Assembly (NCBI GenBank): GCA_030247855.1
Contig: JAPDRN010000075.1
Location: 62,001-126,000 of the forward strand
Source: Knufia peltigerae
Taxonomy: Eukaryota > Ascomycota > Eurotiomycetes > Chaetothyriales > Trichomeriaceae
DNA length: 64,000 nucleotides
Direction of reading: 5' to 3'
Every line of letters begins with the position of its first letter. Position 1 is the stretch's first letter. Below the pieces are notes generated by a model that was given only the letters and a program-made list of their open reading frames with translations, was not told the origin of the DNA and searched no databases. Below are positions 10,221-20,946 of the stretch, piece by piece. A program made the position numbers and the translations under genes.

Positions 10221-11312
10221 ATGAAATCCGAATTTGTTCCTGCCATTGCTTCACAATCCTTGGGGAGAGCCTGGCACCACAGCCTTGATCATAAGATCAG
10301 TCTATGCCATCAGTATGGCTTCGGAACTGTAGAACTGTTCTTTGAGGATCTCGAAGGTGTTGCCAACAATCTCCCACACTCCCACCTACCTTTGCCCGCT
10401 GGCACATCCTTTACACGGTCGACCGAACAACAAGAAAAGCAGCTCGCCGCTGCCCGGTACATTCAAGAACTATGCGTTGAATATCAAGTGGAAATACTTT
10501 GCCTTCAACCTTTTATGCATTACGATGGCTTGATCGACACGACTGCGCATACGGCGGCGATTGAAAAGCTACACTTCTGGATCAGACTTGCTCATATCCT
10601 CGAAACAGACCTCATTCAGATACCTTCGAATTTCCTCCCTGAACTCCAATGTTCTGGGTCTCGGGAAAGGATTGTCGCAGATCTGAGAGAAGTAGCTGAT
10701 GTTGGCCTACGAAGTAAGCCTCCGGTGCGGTTTGCATACGAGGCTCTTTGTTGGGGTACGCATGTCGATACTTGGGATGCTGCGTGGTCGATTGTGAGGG
10801 AGGTTGACAGGCCAAACTTTGGCACTTGTCTAGATACTTTTAATATTGCCGGCCGTGTCTTTGCAGATCCGGCCTCCGTCACAGGCATGACATCCAATTC
10901 ATACGAGGACACGCGGGAGACAATTGCAAAGCTTCGTTCGGAACTCTCAAGCGCCGTCGAGAAGGTCTTTTATGTCGAGGTCTGCGACGGCGAACGACTT
11001 GATCAACCATTGGTACCTGGCCACAAGTGGTACCATCCTGAGCAAAAGGCCCGTCTGTCGTGGTCGAGAAATGCCAGACTCTTTCCGTTCGAAGAACCTG
11101 GTTATCTGCCAGTCCTAGAGATCCTCGAGGCGATCTGTGAGGCGGGTTACAGAGGACCCATATCATTCGAGTTCTTCTCGGAATCTGCAAATCAGCCTGG
11201 CAAGGGAGTCCCGGAAGAGCATGCCAGACGTGCGGCGATTTCTTGGTCTAAATTGGAAGAGCATATGCATTGGAATGGCTCGACAAATGTCTCACGCAAT
11301 GCTAGTCTGTAA
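10221..11312 (+). CDS. qutC: 3-dehydroshikimate dehydratase
   Basis: Intronless, 363 aa, matching the qa-4/qutC family. It converts 3-dehydroshikimate to protocatechuate, the last step of the inducible quinate pathway, in the cytosol. The protein is an AP-endonuclease-2-like TIM barrel: KISLCHQYGFGTVELFFEDL near the start, ILCLQPFMHYDG around 95-106, IRLAHILETDLIQIPSN around 124-140, FAYEALCWGTHVDTW with the metal-ligand Glu, NFGTCLDTFNIAG with the next ligands, and GPISFEFFSE near the end supplying the final Glu. The start at 10221 fits family length; an in-frame upstream ATG at 10155 would add a hydrophobic leader not expected for this cytosolic enzyme. It is convergent with qutG and forms the left end of the complete qut cluster. 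Regulation by QutA and QutR is inferred from known qut clusters. Confidence 0.92.
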   Translation: MKSEFVPAIASQSLGRAWHHSLDHKISLCHQYGFGTVELFFEDLEGVANNLPHSHLPLPAGTSFTRSTEQQEKQLAAARYIQELCVEYQVEILCLQPFMHYDGLIDTTAHTAAIEKLHFWIRLAHILETDLIQIPSNFLPELQCSGSRERIVADLREVADVGLRSKPPVRFAYEALCWGTHVDTWDAAWSIVREVDRPNFGTCLDTFNIAGRVFADPASVTGMTSNSYEDTRETIAKLRSELSSAVEKVFYVEVCDGERLDQPLVPGHKWYHPEQKARLSWSRNARLFPFEEPGYLPVLEILEAICEAGYRGPISFEFFSESANQPGKGVPEEHARRAAISWSKLEEHMHWNGSTNVSRNASL

Positions 11313-11598
11313 GTGCAGGGTCTCGCCGTTATCACAAGGTGCAAAGCTGACCGGTATGCCGAAAAGTTCGAGCTCTACTCCTCCCAGTGCCACATCGCTA
11401 TCGTCGTCCCCTCGAGAGTCAAAGAGATGAGAACATATCTGGGCGTTGTGGTCCATCCTAGAATTGAAGAGAGGGACAATGATGATACTCTTAGTGCATA
11501 GCGCCTCCTGCATGGTTCGGACCTGGATTTGTCTCGACAAAGGTTTATGATCTACGTATATACACATTTACTTTTCAATCGAATTCTTTTTCTTCCAT

Positions 11599-12755
11599 TC
11601 ATGCTCCTGGTCTCGAATAGTCTAAACGCCGTACTCTCCGCCAAACCTCTCTCACCAATCTTTCCTGCCCTTGCCGTCCCGTCTCTCCTCCGACGGTGTC
11701 CGCGGCAGGTCGAATGGCGAGATACAAACGTCCCCCCAATCTGGCATCTTCGATGGTTGCCGTGTCGATGTCGTCTGGTGGAGGGTTGGCCGTCGTGACC
11801 AGCCCACCGGCCTCTTCCAACAGACAGATACCCGCGGCGACGTCCCACTCCCAACAACCACCTTCCCACCAGACGTCAAAGGCGCCCATGGCCGTGTAGG
11901 CCAGGTCCATCGTGGCACTCCCCAGACTCCTCACGCCGTGCACCATCCCACCCTTTCCGCCCCGACCGCCAACCTCCGCCGCCATGTTGATGAAACTGTC
12001 GACTTTCCGGTGTAGGTTACCGTCCGGTGTGTCCCTTCTGTCTTTGCCCCACTCGCAAGAGAATATACATTTTGAAGGAGCGTTTTTCGGGATGGGTCCC
12101 ACCCCCCTCGACCCGAGCAACGGCAACTTGGTCGTCTCGTTCAACCAAGCCCCATTCCCTTTACAAGCCGAAAACGTTTGGTTCAGCAAAGGCGCGTAAA
12201 TGACACCCACGACGGGTTTTTGGTTCAGCACCAAAGCTATGCTGACGCAAAACATGGGGAACCCGTGCGTGAAATTGACCGTCCCGTCCAATGGGTCGAC
12301 GATCCATGTCGGTTGTTCGTCGGTGACGAGGTACTCTTTCGAAGAACCTCTGGAATACGTTTCTTCGCCTACAAAGGCGTGCAAAGGGTACTTTTGGCGT
12401 ATACTCGAATGGATAAATTCTTCAACTTCTACCAGCAAAGACAGTCAGTTTCTTTCTGTTCTCACGTCTTGCAAAACACTAAAAAAAAAGACGTGTACAT
12501 ACCGTTGTCGGTTTTTGTTACAATGTCGACAGAGTTTAACTTTTCTTCCATGATCAATTCCTCGGGAACGTTTGTACTATTGGTACTATCCTGGGTTTCG
12601 TTCTTGTCGTTGTCGTTGTCATCAAATTCATCTTGTCGTCGTTGTTGAAGACTATCGAGTAAGATGGTTCCAGCATTTTTGGCCAATTGAATGGCGAATG
12701 AATAGATTTCACTCAATTCGACGTCTGATATGTCGTATTGATTTGATCCGGTCAT
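11599..12755 (-). CDS. qutG: Inositol monophosphatase-like protein of the quinate cluster
   Basis: Two exons, 12755-12503 and 12428-11599, with a 74-nt intron (CTGAC branch, TAG acceptor); 360 aa. The Mg-dependent phosphatase signature is intact: GEE at 105-107, DPLDGTVNF at 129-137, and CWEWDVAAGICLLEEAGG around 276-293 with Asp280. The inositol monophosphatase superfamily hydrolyses inositol-1-phosphate and related sugar phosphates. In Aspergillus and Neurospora a paralogue (qutG, qa-x) sits in the quinate cluster and is quinate-induced, but its substrate in that pathway is not established. An acidic, Asn/Asp-rich insert lies at roughly residues 38-66, between the first helix and the rest of the fold. 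It is convergent with qutC (286 bp gap) and divergent from qutE across 626 bp, which probably acts as a shared promoter. Confidence 0.9.
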
Positions 12756-13381
12756 CTTTGGTACCGTGGCGTCTATATTTTAAAGTCACATGCGAAATTG
12801 TGTATTGCTGCCGTTATGGGTTGAATGTGTCTTGGAAGCTTTACGGGAGGTGCTGCAGGCTAGAGATGGCCTGCGGTACCCATAACTCGTACGCCTAACT
12901 TAGGCACAGTGAGGTACCTACAAGGTGGTATCCTATGGGCTTTCTCGATGATGCAATTATGGCGCTTATCGCCGGCCCCCCGGTCAATGATGTACCGAGA
13001 AAATTCGGTTCTTGGTTTATTGAGACACGCGCGGGCATCTTCCTACACTAAGGGGGGAACCCTGCCTCATTCATCGGACGAGTCTTCTGCCGGCTGCTGC
13101 TCACTCTCCCACACCTTTGTTTTTGACTCCCCCATTGGACGCGGACGATTTCGTTTGGACCGTATACCTGTATCAACAAGATCCGAACCGATCACTCGTC
13201 TCGGCAATAAGTAGGTAAGTACGGGTGATGAAGAATAACACATACTGCTGTGAGAAAGTACCGACCTAGGTAGGTATATGGTTTGGATCCGTCATCGCCA
13301 CTACGACACTCGCCTTACGGATACCTACCCAAGGATTACAGATCTGATACTACTCCGTACACGGATTACAAGATCATCAAA
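12756..13381. promoter_or_regulatory. Divergent promoter region qutG-qutE
   Basis: 626 bp between the two starts. It contains an ACCTAGGTAGGTATA copy at 13264 and a TACTCCGTA copy at 13351, both of which recur elsewhere in intergenic DNA of this window. I did not find a clear match to the QutA 16-bp site by eye. Confidence 0.5.
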
Positions 13382-13930
13382 ATGACTTCGATTCAAAAAG
13401 ACAATACTCCTTCGTCGCCGTCACCACGAAAAGTCCTACTCATCAATGGTCCGAACCTCAACCTGTTGGGTACCCGGGAACCAGGGATTTATGGCTCGAC
13501 CACCCTATCTGACATTGTGGAAAATGTAAAGTCCAGAGCTCAATCCATGGGAATCACAATCGTCCCTTTTCAGTCGAACCACGAAGGTGCCATTGTCGAT
13601 TTTTTACATTCACACTTCTCGCCACGGCAAAAGACGGCCTTCACTGGAGTCATCATCAACCCTGCGGCGTTCACCCACACCAGCGTCGCCATAAGGGACG
13701 CTTTGCTGGCCACTTCTTTACCGTTCGTCGAGGTACACATTTCGAACGTCCACGCCAGGGAACCATTTCGGGCCCACAGTTATTTCAGTGACAAGGCCCA
13801 GGGGGTGATTATGGGGCTGGGTGCCTACGGGTATATTGCAGCCTTGGAGTTTTGGGCTCAAAAGTGGGACGTGGAGGAGGAGAAGGAGAGAGAGAAAGAA
13901 GGCGCCCAGGACGGTAGTGCAAAGAGCTGA
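13382..13930 (+). CDS. qutE: Catabolic type II 3-dehydroquinate dehydratase
   Basis: Intronless, 182 aa. The type II dehydroquinase hallmark [16 protein letters not shown] lies at residues 23-38, with the catalytic Arg32 and Tyr37. [22 protein letters not shown] and [14 protein letters not shown] follow, supplying the conserved Asn, His and substrate-binding residues. The enzyme dehydrates 3-dehydroquinate to 3-dehydroshikimate; fungi use this dodecameric type II form for quinate catabolism and a type I domain in the AROM protein for biosynthesis. The open frame reaches back to 13283, but the ATG at 13382 gives a length normal for the family and avoids a 33-residue extension with no counterpart. 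The final 20 residues are a charged tail rich in Glu and Lys, longer than usual. It diverges from qutG and converges on qutD. Confidence 0.93.
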   Translation: MTSIQKDNTPSSPSPRKVLLINGPNLNLLGTREPGIYGSTTLSDIVENVKSRAQSMGITIVPFQSNHEGAIVDFLHSHFSPRQKTAFTGVIINPAAFTHTSVAIRDALLATSLPFVEVHISNVHAREPFRAHSYFSDKAQGVIMGLGAYGYIAALEFWAQKWDVEEEKEREKEGAQDGSAKS

Positions 13931-14403
13931 GTAAAAGCTACAAGCAAAGGCTACAAGCAAAGGCCGCGTGTGGGATATCGTGAGAAAAGTCGAAAAAACA
14001 GCCGAGGTTTTTGGATTTGATATGGATACTTCCAAGATGTATATGTGTCTAACGGGACGGGTCTACCTTGCTGATGTTCCGACGAAGATTGTATACGAGA
14101 GAAATTATACACGAGGATAAACCTTCCAGTATATCACTAAGAAAGTTTCTGTTGTCCTGCAGGGCGATGGGTACGTACTATAGGAAAGGTATTCTTTGTT
14201 AATCTTGAAAAGAGACAAGTATTCCAGGGGCGGAATTGTTCTTCTTGAAACGCTATCTTGTTTTCCAAGTACTCAAAACATGCATGACATGATATGCTTG
14301 TTTGACCAAGTAAACCCCTTTTCGAGGATCCGTCGCCCATGACTGTCAAAACTGTGAACACTGCACAGTGTACACCAAATGAACTCTGTCGACTCGCTGA
14401 AGC
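13931..14403. other. Convergent 3' intergenic region qutE/qutD
   Basis: 473 bp between the stop codons of two converging genes. I see no gene; it should hold both 3' untranslated ends. Confidence 0.5.
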
Positions 14404-16187
14404 CTACACCTTTTCAACACCAGAGTCCTCGCGCTGCTCAACCGCTGACTTTTCCTCGTGTATACTCAGTCTCCGGAAATCTTGATCCTGAATGCGCAAT
14501 TCCTCCAAGACTGCCTTGTGTGCCTTTCTGGCAGGCCACTCTCGACTGAAGAGGCGGTCCATGGCCTCAAGAGGGACACCTTTGGTCTCGGGTACGAGGA
14601 AAAAGACATAGACCGAGGCGATGAGCATGAGGGATGCAAAGAAAAAGTAAACGCCGTATGACATGCTGGCGAACATTTGCGGGGTGAATCGAGCGACGAT
14701 GAAATTCTGTAACGACCCATTCATTAGTATTTGATCTCTGCGATTCCACGTCTTTTGCCGGAAATGGTCGAATCTTGACAAAAGCGGGAGAGAGAGCAAA
14801 ACTTACCCAGAACCAATTGTTCGCAGCGGCAAAGGCTTGTGCAAGTGTACGTACACCCTGATCGAACATCTCCGAGTTGAGAACCCAAGGTGTGCCGTTC
14901 CAAGATGGTGAATAGATGGCCGTCCAGAGATAAAAGAAGAACATGGCCGAGATGCCTCCTCCTGACATGCCACTGTTCTGATCGACCTTGGAAGAAGGAT
15001 CCGCCACGGCGATATAACCACCGATATACCACATGCACAAACCTCCTAGGAAAGCTCCCCAGATCAGCAAGGTCCGGCGGCCCAATTTGTCGATCAAGAA
15101 AAAGAGCCAGACCAAGGTGAGAACGGTCTTGATGACGCCAAAGATTCCGGTCGTCAAAAGAGACGTGTTGGTGCCACGGACGCCGATGGATTTGAACACC
15201 GTGGGAGAGTAATAGTTGATGGCGTTAATTCCACAGGCATTCTGCCACATGAAGAGCGACCCACCCAGGAGGAAGCGGTACGTGGTCCGGCGGTTGGTGA
15301 AGACGGCTCGGAATGGGTGCCAAAAGCCGAGACCGACCGTGCTGCGCTGGTGTTCAATCGCATTGTCCACCGCCATGATTTCCTCTTGCATGTAGACATG
15401 GTCGGCGGGAAGTTGACGGAGCCAGCACAATGTCTTGATCCCTTCTTCACGCCGGCTACGGGTGAAGAGCCAACGTGGAGATTCTTTGATGATCAGCGCT
15501 CCTGCGAGTAGTAGTCCAGCAGGTACGAGTTGAATGCCGAATGGGATAAGCCATTGCTTGTGGGAGGGAGGGAGATTCTCGCTGACGCCGTAGTTGATCC
15601 AGAATCCGACAAGACCGCCAATTTGCCAGCTAAGCCATAGAGTGTCAGTCGCCTTGGTGAGAGAAAAAGCAGGATACTGAGACTCACCTTAATTCATACA
15701 ATCCCACCAGACGCCCTCGAATCGCGGGAGGAGCAATCTCAGAGCAGTAAATGGGAGACAGGTTAGATGCAGCACCTATTCCAAGACCAGCGAGAACTCG
15801 ACCAGCGTAGATCAGTCCAAGGCCGCGTTGACTGTTGGCACCCAACATGAGCCCGGCACCGAGAATAAAGACAGTAGCGGAAATGAGGAGACCAATCTTG
15901 CGACCTAGGAAATGACCAGCTGGATAGGCGAAGAACGCTCCGAAGAATGCACCCGCCTGGTAGCAGGACACAACGTTGGCACTGACCAGGTTGACATGAG
16001 AATCAGACATCTTATCGAAACCGAATTCCTCTCTGAAAGACGACAAGGCGATAGTGCCTCCGATGAAGGCGCTGTCGTAGCCGATCATCATGGCGGCAGA
16101 ACCAGCAACGGCAGCAGAGAAGTACACTCGCCAGTTGTAGACACTTTTCGGCGTCGGGCGGTCCTCGACCAAGGTAAGGAGACCCAT
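14404..16187 (-). CDS. qutD: Quinate permease (MFS sugar porter family)
   Basis: Three exons, 16187-15688, 15629-14807 and 14706-14404, encode 541 aa. The amino end reads MGLLTLVEDRPTPKSVYNWR, followed by helix 1 and GYDSAFIGGT, both as expected for the fungal quinate permease. Other family marks are the FLGRKIGLL loop after helix 2, GRVLAGLGIGAAS, PPAIRGRLVGLYEL, KESPRWLFTRSR before the central loop, DKLGRRTLLIWG, and PETKGVPLEAMDRLF after helix 12. About twelve membrane helices are expected. The protein imports quinate, and probably shikimate, across the plasma membrane and so also delivers the inducer. The frame extends upstream to 16340, but 16187 is the start consistent with the family. 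It is divergent from qutB across 689 bp and convergent with qutE. Confidence 0.93.
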
Positions 16188-16876
16188 TGTGACTCGCTGA
16201 ATACCACCTACGGCTTGTGGCGAAAAATGCGTTATAGCAATTGGGATCTGAGGAAGACAATAGCCCCGGGGTGTCAGGACTGGCCGGGGGAACACCTTAA
16301 TATATGTGGTCAGGAACGAAGTATAAACTTCATCATTCAAAGTCTTTGAATCGCGGAGCTAATTGGGAGGAGACGGAGCAGCAGCTCACTTGAGAATTTT
16401 TTTCCCCAGCTCACCCTCCTCCACAACACCAGATTCGCAGAGGTCGACAGGGATTAGCAGTTCAACGGCAAGGTGCTTGAAGATCTGGAGACTCGGCCAA
16501 TCAACTTGCAAGCAATTCTCGTCCTGAGTCGGCTATTGATGGCGGAAGAAAACTTATCCACACACCGGAGTTTCTCCAGTGCTGACGACCTCGAGGGGCT
16601 GAGTTTGAGCGAGACCTTGACAATCCTGCATCGGATGATCTCCCGTCGGCTATGAGCGCTTCCATTCTGATTTCACTGTTCACCAAGTAAAGCTGTTGGC
16701 TGGACCGTGGTGATATCGGAACAGCACCGTCGTACACTTGTTCGCTACTATTTGACTGTGCATATTGAAGCTGCACTCTCATCCTGGGAGTCGTATTTTG
16801 TTCAGAAGCGTCCTTTTCAAAACCCGAAAGGACTTTAGGATTGAAGGAAGACACAGTCAAATCAAAGAGTGTCATT
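16188..16876. promoter_or_regulatory. Divergent promoter region qutD-qutB
   Basis: 689 bp between diverging starts. The open frames here (16473-16655 plus, 16501-16905 minus) have no recognisable content. The region probably carries the shared control sites for the permease and dehydrogenase genes. Confidence 0.5.
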
Positions 16877-17806
16877 ATGGCCAAGTTGCTTCCACTGCCA
16901 GACACCTCGTCGTATGATCGGGTTGCATATCTGGTGGGAAATCCGATTGCACATTCCCGTTCACCTGAGTTGCACCGGACTATATATTCGACATGGGGAA
17001 AGAATTGGGCTCAGTGCCTATACGAGACAACTGACCTTGATGGGTTTATCAAGTATCTCAAGAAAGATGCAAAATGCATGGGCAGTGGTGTCACTATGCC
17101 ATTTAAAGTCGCTGTCATCCCATACCTCGATGAGTTGACCGAGGAAGGCAAAGCTATCGGCGCCATTAATACCATTTTCTTCAAAACAGCAGCCGATGGT
17201 TCTCGAATATACTGCGGTACCAATACTGACTGCGTGGGTATTCGTGACGCCTTCATCACAAATGTGAAAAATCCTCAGTATCGTGGAAAACCTGGCCTTG
17301 TTGTGGGTGGCGGTGGTACATGCAGGGCAGCCATTTATGCACTGCAAAGATTCTTGGGCTGCTCACCGATCTATATCATCAATCGAGACACGAGCGAGGT
17401 CGATTCTGTGCTTGAAGAGTGCCGCAGAAACGGAACAGCAAATGATCTGATCCACATATCAACAACCGCACAAGCGAGGAGTGTGCGCGCCCCAGGAGCC
17501 GTTGTGAGCGCGGTTCCCGACTTCCCACCTGTTACGGAGAATGAAAAGACGATTCGAGAGATTTTGAAGATTTTCCTCAATGGCGGCGAGAAGGGTGCTT
17601 TGCTAGAAATGTGTTATCACCCGTCACCGGACACTGGCATCTCCCGACTTGCATTGGAGTCAGGCTGGCAATTGATCGGAGGAATTGAAGCAATGCTCGG
17701 ACAGGGCTTTGCGCAAGCCGTTATGTGGACAGGCCTCGAAATCGACGGCACACTGAGAAGCGTCGCAAGACGGATGGTCCAGGACAGGATGAAGATACCA
17801 CACTGA
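16877..17806 (+). CDS. qutB: Quinate/shikimate 5-dehydrogenase
   Basis: Intronless, 309 aa. The protein has the shikimate dehydrogenase fold: the substrate motif GNPIAHSRSPELH near residues 20-32, GVTMPFK with the catalytic Lys, GAINTI, GTNTDCVGI with the catalytic Asp, then the Rossmann motif VVGGGGTCRAAIYAL and the late GGIEAMLGQG segment. It oxidises quinate to 3-dehydroquinate with NAD+, entering the catabolic pathway. The glycine-rich loop reads GGGGTCRAA, where biosynthetic enzymes usually have GAGGAARA, in line with the catabolic quinate dehydrogenases. A further in-frame ATG at 16841 would add 12 residues; 16877 gives a more typical amino end, but both are possible. It diverges from qutD and runs tail to tail with qutR, only 90 bp apart. 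Confidence 0.92.
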   Translation: MAKLLPLPDTSSYDRVAYLVGNPIAHSRSPELHRTIYSTWGKNWAQCLYETTDLDGFIKYLKKDAKCMGSGVTMPFKVAVIPYLDELTEEGKAIGAINTIFFKTAADGSRIYCGTNTDCVGIRDAFITNVKNPQYRGKPGLVVGGGGTCRAAIYALQRFLGCSPIYIINRDTSEVDSVLEECRRNGTANDLIHISTTAQARSVRAPGAVVSAVPDFPPVTENEKTIREILKIFLNGGEKGALLEMCYHPSPDTGISRLALESGWQLIGGIEAMLGQGFAQAVMWTGLEIDGTLRSVARRMVQDRMKIPH

Positions 17807-17896
17807 CGTAGAAGATCTCCGGTGAACTTCCAAGAGCTTGTGTTACTGGACAAGCATCGCGCCAGGACATAGAAGAATCGGCCTAGGCTTTTCGCT

Positions 17897-20473
17897 TTAG
17901 CCTGCACCACGGTCACTGAAATACTCTTCGCCATCGACAAGGTATGAAGTGTTCTTCTGGATTGCATCCCATGCTGCCTTGGCCATACAACGTTTTGGAG
18001 CCTTTCTGCCAGTCAAAGTTTCGAATTGGACCGTTGCTTGTTCAATTAATGCCTCGATGCCGCCGACAATGACCCACGGCCGGCCAGTGGACTCGCGGAA
18101 GGACCTCATCTGTTTGACTAGGGGCGTTTCTTTGGTCATGTAAGCCATTTCAAGGATAACACCTCCGCTAGGCGACTGCATCCACGACTCTGGCAACTCA
18201 AAATCTGCGCCGGGTTTCCCGTCGAGCAGCTCGTGCGTTACGCATGACACCACGATTGTGGGAGGAGAGAAACCCCCAGGCCAGTCCTCGCTTGTCGACT
18301 TAAGCACCTTGACAGGATCTGATGGCGTAAACTCAGCTCCATTCACCTTCGCTTGAGACCTGGCCCAGCCGTTAAAATGATCAGCCACAGCTTTCGTATT
18401 CGAAAGGGTTCTGTTGTAAATAAATATGTTCTTGCATCCCAGTTGTAGCATAGCATAGACAGCAGCTCGAGCCATTCCTCCTGCACCGACCACAAGAGCT
18501 GTGGATTTTGGTTGGATAGAATTGCGAGGCGACAGGCTTCGATTAATACAGGTCATGATGCCTCTGAAGTCGGTGTTTTCTCCGTACCAATCTTTGATTG
18601 GTCCGGCACGATTCCTCTCCTGTGCCTGAATCTGGACAGAAGGGACTTTTCCTGAGGTATCGGCCCGTAGTGGCACTATAGTATTGACGGCACCAATAGC
18701 TCTTGCGTGACCGCTGCATGATGATAAATGGGGGAAAATTCTGACTTTGTATGGCTGGACTATGCTCAAACCGCACAAGCTGTCGTCCTTGGCTAACTCT
18801 TCCGCATCTTGCCATGATGTGATATTCATTGTTATGCAAGTGTGAGGAAGACCGTGAAACTCGTATGCTGCATTATGCATTGATGGTGACAGTGACCCTG
18901 ATACGTTCGCTCCCAAGACGTAAAACTTGAGGCTGTCAAAGACATGAATATCAAAAAGAGCACCGATGATTTCCTTCGAGGATAGCAAAGGCTGAAACTG
19001 AAGCATTAGTGGTCGTGGCAGGGAAGCATGTGTCACAGAGGTCAGTATCGGATTCAATATTTGTGATGTGCGTCCTAATGCACCGACATTGAATGCCGAG
19101 ATGACGAGTTTGGATTGAAGGTCTTTCATTTCTTCAGAGAACCAGATTATGGAATCGTTATCCAATCGAGACTGTGGGACATTGAGAAATCGGATCATGT
19201 TGAAGCCTTCAGCGACTGCACGGTTGAGCATTGTCCTCCAGATAGGGTCTTTCCACCCCTGCTTTGTAGAAGATCTAGGGGCATAAGTAGCGACAAGCTT
19301 AGTGTAGCCTTTCATTGCTTTGATGTGCGCAAGTGTATGATCATCAAGTTCCAAATTGACTGACAAATATTCCACTCCCAGACGAAATCCATGTTTGATG
19401 ATATTCAGGTAGGTATTGCTGCTTGCGTCCGCAAGTGTGGCAGTGACAGAGAGTAGAATAGGTAGATCAAGTGTTCTTCTAGCCATCCCAACTAGCTTGC
19501 TGAGGGCCCTTGTCGCAGTGGAATTCCAGACATCAACATAGATTTCTGTGACATCACCGGCAGATTCCAGGGCTGCAAAGTCGATCTGCCCATCCATGTA
19601 ATTTGAGAGTTTGACCTCGATTGCGTATGTATATGTGCGTTGTTCGACTGGGACAGCTAGAGAGAAGGGCGAATCATTGCTCGACTGCTGTGCTCTCGTT
19701 CCCGTAATCAAACGTACGAACGAAGAAAAATCTGCCTGTGCATGGCGAAGCCTGAACGAATAGTTAGGCGAAGCACGATCTGCGTCGTCGGATTCGGTAG
19801 ATCTGGCCATGGACTCGTCTTCTAGGTTGAAATATTCGTAGTTTGAGCATTTCCTGTGTGTAGAATTCCCATTCTCGAGCAGTTTTGCTGAGCGTTCATC
19901 GAGTTTAAGCAACCCTTGTATTCGGTCCATGTCTCTGAGAATGAATATAACAGGATTTGTCTGGCTGAGTTGTCTCAGATAGTCCTGGAGGCTGCTGGTC
20001 AGACTTCCCAAGCCACAGTCGATGACACATCCATATTTGTTCTCCTCTAGCATTTGCTTTGAGGTTGCAATATCCTGTCTGTGAAATTGCTCGCTTCCAT
20101 GGACTCGGAGGTATTCTTGACGAGAAAGACCGTTGAAGCTCTGGAAGTAGTGATCTTCAGTTATAAACCTTCTACCGAGAGCAGTTGCCGCGATAAATCC
20201 CAATGACCTTTTGCCAGAGGCTCGAATTCCAATAAGGATGATGGATGCATCAGGATGGAAGACTCGGCCTTCCAGTACTTGCTCAGATGTCGCTGCCATC
20301 AAAGGACGGCTTGGTGTCGATTGTCGGCCATGCTCAACTTGTAACGTCGAGGATGGTTCTTTGGGAGACATGGCATTCATCAAAGTTGGCGTGGCCGTCC
20401 CTGAGGGCCCCGAGTTCTCACACAGCCGTTCTGCATGGCCTGCATGCTCATTGATGCTGCTTTGATCTTCCAT
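17897..20473 (-). CDS. qutR: Quinate pathway repressor (degenerate AROM C-terminal domains)
   Basis: Intronless, 858 aa. The protein aligns in domain order with the last three domains of the AROM polypeptide: shikimate-kinase-like (about 70-290), type I dehydroquinase-like (about 300-530) and shikimate-dehydrogenase-like (about 535-850). In qut/qa clusters such a protein represses transcription by binding the activator QutA without quinate. Loss of catalysis is visible: the P-loop GIRASGKRS (82-90) has Arg where GK is followed by Ser/Thr; the dehydroquinase His-containing segment (ASHHD-like) is ATYAP; the Schiff-base Lys position reads Arg in FNMIRFLNVP. The last domain keeps LSPSMHNAAYE, IVQPYK, GENTDFRG and VVGAGGMARAAVYAM. 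Its start faces qutA across 473 bp. Confidence 0.92.
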   Translation of the reverse strand: MEDQSSINEHAGHAERLCENSGPSGTATPTLMNAMSPKEPSSTLQVEHGRQSTPSRPLMAATSEQVLEGRVFHPDASIILIGIRASGKRSLGFIAATALGRRFITEDHYFQSFNGLSRQEYLRVHGSEQFHRQDIATSKQMLEENKYGCVIDCGLGSLTSSLQDYLRQLSQTNPVIFILRDMDRIQGLLKLDERSAKLLENGNSTHRKCSNYEYFNLEDESMARSTESDDADRASPNYSFRLRHAQADFSSFVRLITGTRAQQSSNDSPFSLAVPVEQRTYTYAIEVKLSNYMDGQIDFAALESAGDVTEIYVDVWNSTATRALSKLVGMARRTLDLPILLSVTATLADASSNTYLNIIKHGFRLGVEYLSVNLELDDHTLAHIKAMKGYTKLVATYAPRSSTKQGWKDPIWRTMLNRAVAEGFNMIRFLNVPQSRLDNDSIIWFSEEMKDLQSKLVISAFNVGALGRTSQILNPILTSVTHASLPRPLMLQFQPLLSSKEIIGALFDIHVFDSLKFYVLGANVSGSLSPSMHNAAYEFHGLPHTCITMNITSWQDAEELAKDDSLCGLSIVQPYKVRIFPHLSSCSGHARAIGAVNTIVPLRADTSGKVPSVQIQAQERNRAGPIKDWYGENTDFRGIMTCINRSLSPRNSIQPKSTALVVGAGGMARAAVYAMLQLGCKNIFIYNRTLSNTKAVADHFNGWARSQAKVNGAEFTPSDPVKVLKSTSEDWPGGFSPPTIVVSCVTHELLDGKPGADFELPESWMQSPSGGVILEMAYMTKETPLVKQMRSFRESTGRPWVIVGGIEALIEQATVQFETLTGRKAPKRCMAKAAWDAIQKNTSYLVDGEEYFSDRGAG

Positions 20474-20946
20474 AGCAATGGGTTGGATTTGCTGGTCAGT
20501 GCCATTCGCACGCGCATGGAGTAGAAGTATTGCCTATCATGCTCAAAGCAAGCAAACTATTGCATTGGACGTGATGATAAAGAGGTACTCGGGCCGGGCA
20601 AATAATAAGGGAAGAATTGGTTTTATAACCAATAAATCAACTTAGGCATGAGATTTACCCGGAGCTGGCCACCTATAGGCGTTGTCATTAGAAGGTTGGG
20701 GAGGCTTGTGGGGACGAGTATCGTCTCGTAAGCCACTGCGTTGATAATCGCCGCCCTAAGATAAGCGTAACTCCCCCCGCCAGTGCTTCTTCCGATGCTT
20801 TCCATTTGAATAATCATCTACGCGCGATCTACTCCGTATGTCAAACTCCATTAGAAAACACTTGACCGGCCTCTACAGCCATCCTTGAACCTCTTTCTGT
20901 TTGCTAGAGTCCCTGACCATGGCTGGCGTACAGCGGCCATGCTGTG
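20474..20946. promoter_or_regulatory. Divergent promoter region qutR-qutA
   Basis: 473 bp between the repressor and activator starts. It contains one TACTCCGTA copy at 20830. Co-control of the two regulators from this region is inferred from the layout. Confidence 0.5.
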
